From: Candidatus Melainabacteria bacterium
Lineage (GTDB): Bacteria > Actinomycetota > Actinomycetes > Mycobacteriales > Pseudonocardiaceae
Assembly: GCA_903970565.1 (NCBI GenBank)
Contig: CAJCJE010000748.1
Coordinates: 1-7,342 of the forward strand
DNA length: 7,342 nucleotides
Reading direction: 5' to 3'
The translations under genes were made by a program, and so were the position numbers. This document shows positions 1-6,691 of the stretch, piece after piece. Every line of letters begins with the position of its first letter. Position 1 is the stretch's first letter. The notes under the pieces are model-generated. The model had not been told where the DNA came from. It was given only the letters and a program-made list of their open reading frames with translations, and searched no databases.

Positions 1-26
1 AGTTCAGACGTGTGCTCTTCCGATCT
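1..26. other. Illumina adapter remnant (not genomic)
   Basis: The first 26 bases match the known Illumina TruSeq index/read-2 adapter in the orientation ending GTGTGCTCTTCCGATCT, with no mismatch that I can see against the remembered adapter. The sequence after the final GATCT turns at once into high-GC coding DNA. This is an untrimmed library adapter carried into the contig end, so the contig truly begins near base 27. The preceding reading frame through the adapter is open by chance and should not be joined to the gene that follows. Confidence 0.97.
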
Positions 27-27
27 T

Positions 28-156
28 TCCTCGATGGTCTTCCACACCGAGTCCTCGCCGTTCTATGAGCGGCTGGAACCGCAGGTCTGGTTCACCAGCC
101 AGGAGGACGCCCAGCGAGCCGGCTTCACCAGCTGGGAACGCCCGCGCACCTGGTAG
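28..156 (+). CDS. C-terminal fragment of small protein with sunset-like motif (5' end missing)
   Basis: An open frame of 42 codons ends in TAG and is cut on the left by the contig end. The visible residues include FHTESSPFYERL, then EPQVWFTSQEDAQRAGF and a final W-rich tail. The pattern (F/Y)H..SPFY.R...VWF.S.EDA..AGF is what I remember from the short sunset-type domain found at the C-terminus of many small actinobacterial proteins, whose function is not well established. The fragment is followed 27 bases later by a strong hairpin, which suits a real gene end. There is an internal ATG at 34, but the true start most likely lies off the contig. Family assignment is from memory of the motif and is tentative; that this is coding sequence is more secure, given the stop placement and terminator. 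Confidence 0.6.
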   Translation, partial: SSMVFHTESSPFYERLEPQVWFTSQEDAQRAGFTSWERPRTW

Positions 157-183
157 TCCGAGGTGGTCCGCGATGGACCTGAA

Positions 184-232
184 CAGACATCGAGGCCGGC
201 TCCGGAATCTCCGGAGCCGGCCTCGATGTCTG
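184..232. terminator. Bidirectional hairpin terminator between convergent genes
   Basis: The arms 184-206 and 210-232 are exact reverse complements (23 bp, beginning CAGACATCGAGGCCGG) around a 3-base loop ATC at 207-209. The hairpin sits 27 bases after the stop of the left gene and 11 bases beyond the korB stop, so it can end transcripts from both sides. No T-run follows on either strand. Terminators lacking a U-tract are common in high-GC actinomycetes. Confidence 0.9.
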
Positions 233-243
233 CGAGCCAGGAA

Positions 244-1340
244 TCAGCCCGCGACGGTCCAGGTGTCCTTGCCGTTGATCAGGGCCTGGAGGTCGGCGGG
301 CCTGCTGTCCTTGGCCTCCTGGACCTGGGCGCGGGCCGCGTCGTCGTAGGTGGACCGGTCCACGCTGCGGAACACGCCGGTGACGGTGTGCGCGAGGGTG
401 GTGTCGGTCAGCCGGGACAGCGCGAAGGCGTAGGACGGGTCGGCCAGGCTGGCGTCGTGGACGACCAGGGCGCTCTCGCCGACCTCGGTGACCTTGCGGA
501 CCTGCAACGAGCCGGTGTTCGGGTCGCGCGTGACGCCGTACTCGCCGCCCTCGTCCCCGGAACCGGCGGAGCCGTCCCTGGCACCGAAGCGGATGGGCTG
601 GCCGTGTCGCAGCGGGATGATCCGCCGTTCCCGCTCGCCGGCCTCCTTGAGGACGTCGAAGGCGCCGTCATTGAAGATCGGGCAGTTCTGGTAGATCTCC
701 ACCAGCGCGGTGCCCCGGTGGGCGGCAGCGGCGCCGAGGACCTCGGTGAGCTGCTTGCGGTCGGAGTCGATGGCCCGCGCCACGAAGGTCGCCTCGGCGC
801 CCAGCGCGAGTGAGACCGGGTTGAACGGGTTGTCCAGCGAGCCCATCGGAGTCGACTTGGTGATCTTGCCGGTCTCGCTGGTCGGCGAGTACTGGCCCTT
901 GGTGAGGCCGTAGATCCGGTTGTTGAACAGCAGGATCTTGAGGTTCACGTTGCGACGCAGCGAGTGGATCAGGTGGTTGCCGCCGATGGACAGCGCGTCG
1001 CCGTCCCCGGTGACCACCCAGACCGACAGGTCCGGCCGGGACACCGCGAGACCGGTGGCGAAGGCCGGGGCACGACCGTGGATGGAGTGCACCCCGTAGG
1101 TGTCCATGTAGTACGGGAACCGCGACGAGCAGCCGATCCCGGAGACGAACACGATGTTCTCGCGCTTGAGCCCGAGGGTCGGCATGAACGACTGCACGGC
1201 GGCGAGCACGGCGTAGTCACCACAGCCCGGACACCAGCGGACCTCCTGGTCGGACTTGTAGTCCTTGGCGCTCTGCTTGTCGTCGGTGGTCGGCACCCCG
1301 TCCAGGCCACCGATGCTGGGCAGACCCAGATCGATCGTGG

Positions 1341-1344
<4 letters not shown>
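244..1344 (-). CDS. korB: 2-oxoacid:ferredoxin oxidoreductase, beta subunit (2-oxoglutarate type)
   Basis: This 366-residue protein is the thiamine diphosphate and iron-sulfur subunit of the KorAB enzyme, which oxidatively decarboxylates 2-oxoglutarate (or a similar 2-oxoacid) to the acyl-CoA, CO2 and reduced ferredoxin. Residues visible: WCPGCGDY at 37-44 (Cys38, Cys41), GIGCSSRFPYY at 69-79 (Cys72) and NCPIF at 220-224 (Cys221), the four cysteines expected to hold one [4Fe-4S] cluster. The ThDP/Mg motif runs GDGDALSIGGNH (113-124) to NN at 141-142, followed by YGLTKGQYSPTS. Length is normal for the two-subunit family. The start is GTG at 1344-1342, overlapping the korA stop as GTGA, with GGAGG six bases upstream, so coupled translation is likely. 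Cytosolic. Substrate is inferred from family; a pyruvate or other 2-oxoacid preference cannot be excluded from sequence alone. Confidence 0.97.
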
Positions 1345-3230
<1,886 letters not shown>

Positions 3231-3321
3231 GGATTCGCCGATCCCTCTTTCCCTGCTATACGCGCTCCACTGCCGCGACCGCCTGCTGATCGCGTCGGGA
3301 CCGCCGGGTACCGCCTTGCCG

Positions 3322-3344
3322 CCGCGCCGGTTGTGGTGGCGCGG
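3322..3344. repeat. Inverted repeat in korA leader (7-bp arms)
   Basis: CCGCGCC (3322-3328) and GGCGCGG (3338-3344) are exact reverse complements around nine bases. TGGTGG (3334-3339) could instead pair with CCACCA (3348-3353), so the two pairings exclude each other. In DNA this GC-rich such pairings arise easily, so a regulatory role is only a possibility. Confidence 0.4.
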
Positions 3345-3412
3345 ACTCCACCAACGAGGGTAGTCGCCCGTGTCGGTCCCCGAATCAAGGCGTCATCCCG
3401 TTGTCACAGCGT

Positions 3413-3429
3413 GGGAAACGGTGTTTCCC
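3413..3429. promoter_or_regulatory. Palindrome GGGAAAC-GGT-GTTTCCC, candidate operator or hairpin
   Basis: Two perfect 7-base arms surround GGT, about 185-200 bases upstream of the korA start. The mixed G/A composition of the arms makes it less likely to be a by-product of high GC. It could be a binding site for a dimeric regulator of korAB or an RNA hairpin in the leader. I do not recognise the motif. Confidence 0.45.
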
Positions 3430-3492
3430 GGTACCTGCCGCGTCTGGTCCGAGCGGCAGCTCTCCAACTTCAGGGTAGGCATTGACATGCTG

Positions 3493-3507
3493 GTTCGGCG
3501 GCCGAAC
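3493..3507. promoter_or_regulatory. Palindrome GTTCGGC-G-GCCGAAC
   Basis: A perfect 15-base palindrome with a single central base lies about 265 bases upstream of korA, just downstream (in the korA sense) of another palindrome at 3512-3529. It is a candidate protein-binding site. No known regulator consensus is recognised. Confidence 0.4.
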
Positions 3508-3511
3508 GCGC

Positions 3512-3529
3512 CGCAACTCACATGTTGCG
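3512..3529. promoter_or_regulatory. Palindrome CGCAAC-N6-GTTGCG
   Basis: Six-base arms at 3512-3517 and 3524-3529 are exact reverse complements around TCACAT. With its neighbour at 3493-3507 it forms a tight pair of palindromes in the upstream region of korA. Confidence 0.35.
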
Positions 3530-3547
3530 TTACTACCCGAACTCACG

Positions 3548-3558
3548 GTAACTGTTAC
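3548..3558. promoter_or_regulatory. Palindrome GTAAC-T-GTTAC in AT-rich stretch
   Basis: A perfect 11-base palindrome lies in the AT-rich part of the gap, where a promoter for korA would be expected. The overlapping word TAACTGTTAC recurs at 6514-6523 in the other gene-poor region of the window. Confidence 0.35.
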
Positions 3559-3658
3559 TCCAGTTTACGTACACTAATGGTGCTACCAGTTATGTGGTCT
3601 ATACCTTGCTCGGTCACTTTCGCCAGGGGCGCGGATCATCAATCCTGGTAGTGTGGTA

Positions 3659-4132
3659 TTAGCGTGACGCCAGAGAATCGTTGTCCGGTATGGGCGGCCG
3701 TTCCAGCAGGGTCGACAACACCACGGTGGATACCGTGCGATCCACGATGTCCAAGGCGCGCAGGTGTTCCAGCGCGGTCTCCAGATGGTGGATGTCCGCC
3801 GCGCGCAGGTGCACGATCGCGTCCGCGGCGCCGGAGACGGTGTAGGCGGCCACCACCTCGGTCAACGGCTCCAGTGTTGCCGTGATCCTGGCCGGTACCA
3901 CGTTGCCCCGGCAGTGCACCTCGACGAACGCCTCGGTGCCCCAGCCGAGCGCCTCCGGGTCGACCACCGCGGTGAAGCCGCGCAGTACGCCCCGTTCCAG
4001 CAGTTTGTCCACCCGCCGTTTCACCGCCGGCGCGGACAAACCGACCACCCCGCCGATCTCCGCGTAGCTCGATCGGGCGTCGGAAACCAGGCACGAAACG
4101 ATTCGCTGGTCTATCGAGTCCATGCGCAACAT
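3659..4132 (-). CDS. Lrp/AsnC family transcriptional regulator
   Basis: A 157-residue protein with the standard two-part Lrp/AsnC layout: an N-terminal winged helix-turn-helix (about residues 5-55, including YAEIGGVVGLSAPAVKRRV) that binds DNA, and a C-terminal RAM ligand-binding and oligomerisation domain (about 65-142, with VVAAYTVSGAADAIVHL). Such proteins sense amino acids and commonly regulate themselves and a divergent metabolic gene. Here the divergent neighbour is ddaH, about 66 bp away, so control of arginine or methylarginine breakdown is the likely job; this is inference from context. Two starts are close together: ATG at 4132 (MLRMDSIDQR) and ATG at 4123 (MDSIDQR). Neither has a Shine-Dalgarno sequence; the second matches the usual family N-terminus better and would suit a leaderless message with CAGAAT at 4136-4131 as -10. 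The stop is TAA. No strong terminator is seen after it. Confidence 0.93.
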   Translation of the reverse strand: MLRMDSIDQRIVSCLVSDARSSYAEIGGVVGLSAPAVKRRVDKLLERGVLRGFTAVVDPEALGWGTEAFVEVHCRGNVVPARITATLEPLTEVVAAYTVSGAADAIVHLRAADIHHLETALEHLRALDIVDRTVSTVVLSTLLERPPIPDNDSLASR

Positions 4133-4148
4133 TCTGCACTGATCAGCG

Positions 4149-4164
4149 CAATGTCACGACATTG
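4149..4164. promoter_or_regulatory. Candidate Lrp operator CAATGTC-AC-GACATTG
   Basis: A perfect 16-base hyphenated palindrome (7-base arms, 2-base centre) lies between the divergent lrp-type gene and ddaH. Its centre is about 24-33 bases from the regulator start and 42 bases from the ddaH start. It overlaps the predicted ddaH -35 box and would also cover the upstream promoter zone of the regulator gene. Dimers of Lrp/AsnC proteins bind palindromes of about 15 bp in such gaps, so this is the best operator candidate. A smaller palindrome CTGATCAG at 4139-4146 lies beside it and GGTGCC-AGT-GGCACC at 4171-4185 on the other side. Confidence 0.65.
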
Positions 4165-4191
4165 ATCGATGGTGCCAGTGGCACCTAGATT
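4162..4191 (+). promoter_or_regulatory. Predicted ddaH promoter giving a leaderless mRNA
   Basis: TTGATC at 4162-4167 resembles a -35 box and TAGATT at 4186-4191 a -10 box, with an 18-base spacer. The expected transcription start is 4198-4199, exactly at the ATG of ddaH. This explains why no ribosome binding site precedes that ATG. Box matches are by eye. Confidence 0.55.
4171..4185. repeat. Inverted repeat GGTGCC-AGT-GGCACC within ddaH promoter spacer
   Basis: Perfect 6-base arms around AGT fall between the predicted -35 and -10 boxes of ddaH. This could be a second protein-binding half of the operator region. If ddaH is transcribed from 4199, it is not part of the mRNA and so acts, if at all, as DNA. 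Confidence 0.4.
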
Positions 4192-4198
4192 TCGATCC

Positions 4199-5071
4199 AT
4201 GACGACCATCACGCTCGCGCCGGCCGATTCGCAGCCCGAACCGGCCATCCCCGACCGGATGCCGGTGGCCCGCCGATACCTGATGTGCCCGCCGACGTAC
4301 TTCGCCGTCGAGTACTCGATCAACCCGTGGATGCACCCGGAGATCCCGGTCAGCGCGCAGCGCGCGATGGAACAGTGGACCGCGCTCAAACAGACCTACG
4401 AGCGGTTCGGCCATGTCGTCGAGGTGATCGAGGCGCAGCCGGACCTGCCGGACATGGTCTTCGCGGCCAACGCCGGCACCGTGCTCGGCGGCCGGGTACT
4501 CGGCGCGCGCTTCCGCGCCCCGCAGCGCGCCGCCGAGGCCGACCACTACCGGCGCTGGTTCGTCGAGGCCGGCTACCACGACGTCGTCATGCCCTCCCTC
4601 TACAACGAGGCCGAGGGCGATCTGGTGTGGACCGGCCGCTACCTGATGGCCGGCACCGGTTTCCGCACCGACCCGGCCGCGCACGCCGAGGCGCAGGAGG
4701 TGCTCGGCGTCCCGGTGGTCTCCCTGCAACTGATCGATCCCCGCTACTACCACCTGGACACCGCGCTGTTCGTGCTTGACGACTCCCCGCAGCGCCCGCG
4801 GATCGCCTACTACCCCGGCGCGTTCTCGGCCGGTTCGCTGGGCGTGCTGCGCAGGCTGTTCCCGGACGCGGTGATCGCCACCGAGGCCGACGCCGCCTGC
4901 TTCGGGCTCAACGCCGTCTCCGACGGCCGCAACGTCGTGCTCCCGCTGGAGGCCACCGGACTGGCCGAGGCACTGCGTGCCCAGGGCTACTGCCCGGCAG
5001 TGGTGGACATCTCCGAACTGCGCAAGGCCGGTGGCGGCCCGAAGTGCGCCACGATGGAATTACGCCACTGA
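4199..5071 (+). CDS. ddaH: Dimethylargininase / guanidine-modifying hydrolase (DDAH family)
   Basis: A 290-residue protein of the guanidino-group modifying superfamily, closest in style to the mycobacterial dimethylargininase, which hydrolyses N-omega-methylated arginines to citrulline and a methylamine. Key parts: CPPTYFAVEYSINPWM (30-45), PDMVFAANAG (84-93, substrate loop with Asp85), EAEGDLVWTG (137-146, acidic residues), YYHLDT (183-188, catalytic His185) and GGGPKCATMEL (278-288) with nucleophile Cys283. Arginine or another guanidine compound as real substrate is possible. Start ATG at 4199 is preferred over the in-frame ATG at 4169 because the predicted promoter and operator lie between them and a leaderless start at 4199 fits. 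The regulator gene diverges from it; no rocD follows. Codon 288 is TTA, a rare leucine codon in such genomes and the only one I saw in the window's genes. Confidence 0.9.
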   Translation: MTTITLAPADSQPEPAIPDRMPVARRYLMCPPTYFAVEYSINPWMHPEIPVSAQRAMEQWTALKQTYERFGHVVEVIEAQPDLPDMVFAANAGTVLGGRVLGARFRAPQRAAEADHYRRWFVEAGYHDVVMPSLYNEAEGDLVWTGRYLMAGTGFRTDPAAHAEAQEVLGVPVVSLQLIDPRYYHLDTALFVLDDSPQRPRIAYYPGAFSAGSLGVLRRLFPDAVIATEADAACFGLNAVSDGRNVVLPLEATGLAEALRAQGYCPAVVDISELRKAGGGPKCATMELRH

Positions 5072-5113
5072 CCCAGATCCCCTGACCCCAGGTCCTCCAC
5101 GTTCTGGCCGTCA

Positions 5114-5142
5114 GCTCCGCCGAGCACGGCTGTCAGCGGAGC
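5114..5142. terminator. Hairpin between convergent ddaH and DMT transporter genes
   Basis: GCTCCGC (5114-5120) and GCGGAGC (5136-5142) are reverse complements around 15 bases that can fold further (GCCG-AGCA-CGGC at 5119-5130, as an alternative pairing). It lies 43 bases past the ddaH stop and 32 bases past the transporter stop. There is no T-run. GTCAGC occurs three times nearby (5110, 5132, 5173). A bidirectional terminator is the simplest reading. Confidence 0.5.
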
Positions 5143-5173
5143 GGACGAGCCGACGAGGGGACGGAGTCGGGCG

Positions 5174-6217
5174 TCAGCTCGGCGGGAAGGCGAGATCCTC
5201 GCTGTTCGCGCCGCGCGGCACCTCGGCCCGGCTCGCCGGCAGCTGGCTGTCGGCCTCCCGGTCCTCCGCCTGATCAGCGGCCGAGGCCGCGCCGCCGGTG
5301 TCCCGGTCCGCTCTGAGCGCCTCGTCCTCGGCCTTGGCCTCGTCGGTCACCCGTTGCGCGGCCCGGCGGGCGACGATGGCGATCCCGGCGACGATGGCCA
5401 GCGCGGCGATGATCTCCCCCGTCAGGACCGCGGTCCCGGTGTTGGCCGACTCGTCCAGCCACCACACCCCGATGGCCACGCCGACCAGCGGGTCGACCGT
5501 GGTGATCACGGCCAGCGACGGGGAGATGAGTTTGCCCTGCTGGAAGGTGTTCTGGGAGAGCAGGAAGCCGATCGGGCCGATGATGCACACCACGTACAGC
5601 GTCCAGTGCGTGAACGGATCGGCGAGGCTGGTCCGCAGCTGTCCGGCCACCACCTTGATCAGCGCCGCGGTCACCCCGTAGGTGACGCCGGTCGCGACGG
5701 CGAGGCCGAGTACGCGCGCCGGGCCGCGCACCATCGCCGCCCAGGCCAGCGCGCCGACGCCGATCGCGGCCAGCGCGATGGCCAGCGGCAGCAGGTGCGA
5801 CGGGGGCAGCAGGTGATCCGAGCCGCCGGTCGGCCTGGCCAGCAGCAGGAACGCGGCCAGTCCCGCCACGCAGAGCAGGCCACCGAGCATCAGCACCCGG
5901 TCCGGCCGGCGGTGGGCCATCCACGCGGCGAACGTGCTGGCGAACGGGAGCGCGGTCACCAGCAGCGGCTGGACCAGCAGCAACGGCCCCCAGCCCAGCG
6001 CGACGACCTGGAGGCCGAGGCCGGCGATGGTCGCGGCGATACCGAGCAGCCAGAGTTTCCGGTGTGCCAGAGCGACCAGGAGCCGAGGGTTGAGGGTGCC
6101 GGTGGGTGGCACCTCGTGCGCGGCGCGCGCCTGCGCGGCGCTGGCCAGGCCCATGCAGGCCGCACCGGCGATCGCGGCCGGCACCGCGATCGCCAGCATG
6201 ACGGTGTTCGCGCCCAT
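5174..6217 (-). CDS. DMT superfamily (EamA-like) membrane transporter
   Basis: A 347-residue integral membrane protein of the drug/metabolite transporter superfamily in its actinobacterial form. About nine hydrophobic segments are visible, roughly at 5-23, 53-73, 76-97, 107-126, 141-163, 169-190, 205-221, 233-251 and 266-283. Recognisable stretches are ALGWGPLLLVQPLLV (73-87), in the first half, and SQNTFQQGKLISPSLAV (221-237) with TTVDPLVGVAIGVWW (239-253) in the second, typical of the EamA repeat. The last 60 residues are a charged, Ala/Glu/Asp-rich and probably disordered tail facing the cytoplasm. Substrate is unknown. ATG at 6217 (MGANTVMLAI) is chosen because the membrane segment begins at once; a GTG at 6244 would add nine polar residues with GGAG only two bases before it. 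It converges on ddaH and diverges from the VC0807-type gene. Confidence 0.88.
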   Translation of the reverse strand: MGANTVMLAIAVPAAIAGAACMGLASAAQARAAHEVPPTGTLNPRLLVALAHRKLWLLGIAATIAGLGLQVVALGWGPLLLVQPLLVTALPFASTFAAWMAHRRPDRVLMLGGLLCVAGLAAFLLLARPTGGSDHLLPPSHLLPLAIALAAIGVGALAWAAMVRGPARVLGLAVATGVTYGVTAALIKVVAGQLRTSLADPFTHWTLYVVCIIGPIGFLLSQNTFQQGKLISPSLAVITTVDPLVGVAIGVWWLDESANTGTAVLTGEIIAALAIVAGIAIVARRAAQRVTDEAKAEDEALRADRDTGGAASAADQAEDREADSQLPASRAEVPRGANSEDLAFPPS

Positions 6218-6290
6218 CTCGTTGCCCCGTCCTGCTGATTGCACTACTCCGGTAAGAACAACGTAAAGCCTCGCTGGCAGTCTTCCCAGC

Positions 6291-6301
6291 CGAAAATTTC
6301 G
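6291..6301. promoter_or_regulatory. AT-rich palindrome CGAAA-A-TTTCG upstream of DMT gene
   Basis: A perfect 11-base palindrome, 74 bases upstream of the transporter ATG, has a core of six A/T bases that is unusual in its GC-rich surroundings. It is a candidate regulator site; no consensus is recognised. Confidence 0.35.
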
Positions 6302-6552
6302 TCACGACGGGGTCGGGGCTGGAACCGGGCCGGTGCGGCAGACGTGCGCGTGGTCGCGTGGCCTCGGCCGGCGACTCACCCGAAGGCGAGGGGATGCCCT
6401 GGCCAGCAGCCTGCCGACAGCGGAGGCCGAGGGGAAAGCGCTGGCGGATGAACTCGAGGGTCGACAGCATGAACCTGGAAGTACCGTGAGTCGTCTTCGT
6501 CATTGCGGGTACCTAACTGTTACACCACACTACGGACGAGTACATTTATCGC

Positions 6553-6568
6553 ACTCCATCGTCGGAGT
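6553..6568. repeat. Inverted repeat ACTCC-N6-GGAGT
   Basis: Five-base arms surround ATCGTC, directly upstream of the larger inverted repeat at 6576-6607. It is short, so chance is possible. Confidence 0.25.
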
Positions 6569-6575
6569 TACGGCA

Positions 6576-6607
6576 AGTGATTTCCCAGACGCAGAGCGTA
6601 AATCACT
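6576..6607. promoter_or_regulatory. Inverted repeat AGTGATTT-N16-AAATCACT
   Basis: Perfect 8-base arms at 6576-6583 and 6600-6607 are separated by 16 bases, about 85-115 bases before the ATG of the VC0807-type gene. The arm centres are 24 bases apart, a little over two helical turns, as for a protein bound on one face of the DNA. An RNA hairpin in the 5' leader is the alternative. The arms are AT-rich, so this is unlikely to reflect base composition. Confidence 0.5.
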
Positions 6608-6691
6608 ACAAGACCGATCTGAGCTGGCCCTGATCGACCAGAGTTCACGCATACCGGCAAGACGCCGTTGACGAAAGAGACTGTTGAGTAG

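Larger units (their letters stand above)
3231..3658. other. Gene-poor region upstream of korA, palindrome-rich
   Basis: This 428-bp gap separates the lrp-type gene from korA; both read on the minus strand. It has no ORF with recognisable protein content and no tRNA-like arms. The lrp-proximal side is AT-rich for this genome (26 G+C in 60 bases at 3541-3600) and is the likeliest place for the korA promoter, which would give a long 5' leader of about 300 bases. The region holds a run of small perfect palindromes, listed separately. I could not identify convincing -35/-10 boxes for korA. Confidence 0.6.
6218..6691. other. Gene-poor divergent region between transporter and VC0807-type gene
   Basis: About 470 bases without a convincing gene separate two divergent membrane-protein genes. 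The left half is GC-rich, with open frames that show no recognisable protein content. The right half falls to 48 G+C per 100 bases at 6511-6610 and contains several inverted repeats, so it is the likeliest place for promoter and control sites of the right-hand gene. TACATT at 6541-6546 could be a -10 box but no good -35 is visible. Confidence 0.55.

Noticed and set aside
163..813. Long plus-strand ORF opposite korB
   Set aside because: It is antisense to a gene with clear catalytic motifs and its translation is a low-complexity G/V/A/R-rich product typical of the reverse frame of high-GC genes.
3482..3487. Perfect TTGACA on the plus strand as a -35 box
   Set aside because: No -10 box occurs 16-19 bases downstream, and no plus-strand gene lies beyond it.
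3370..3651. 93-codon plus-strand ORF in the korA upstream gap
   Set aside because: No recognisable domain, no ribosome site, and it crosses the palindromic AT-rich zone; more likely chance.
4169..4198. Upstream in-frame ATG for ddaH (adds MVPVAPRFRS)
   Set aside because: It would place the coding start inside the predicted promoter spacer, it has no ribosome site, and the added residues do not look like the family N-terminus.
6218..6244. GTG start extending the DMT transporter by nine residues
   Set aside because: The ribosome site would be only two bases from GTG and the added residues are polar; the ATG at 6217 leads directly into the first membrane segment.
5274..6503. 409-codon minus-strand ORF overlapping the DMT gene in another frame
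   Set aside because: The product is Arg/Gly/Pro-rich with no membrane or domain pattern, while the overlapping frame gives a clean multi-helix transporter.
6333..6671. 112-codon plus-strand ORF before the VC0807-type gene
   Set aside because: It has no recognisable content and runs through the AT-rich inverted-repeat region; composition is unlike the real genes nearby.
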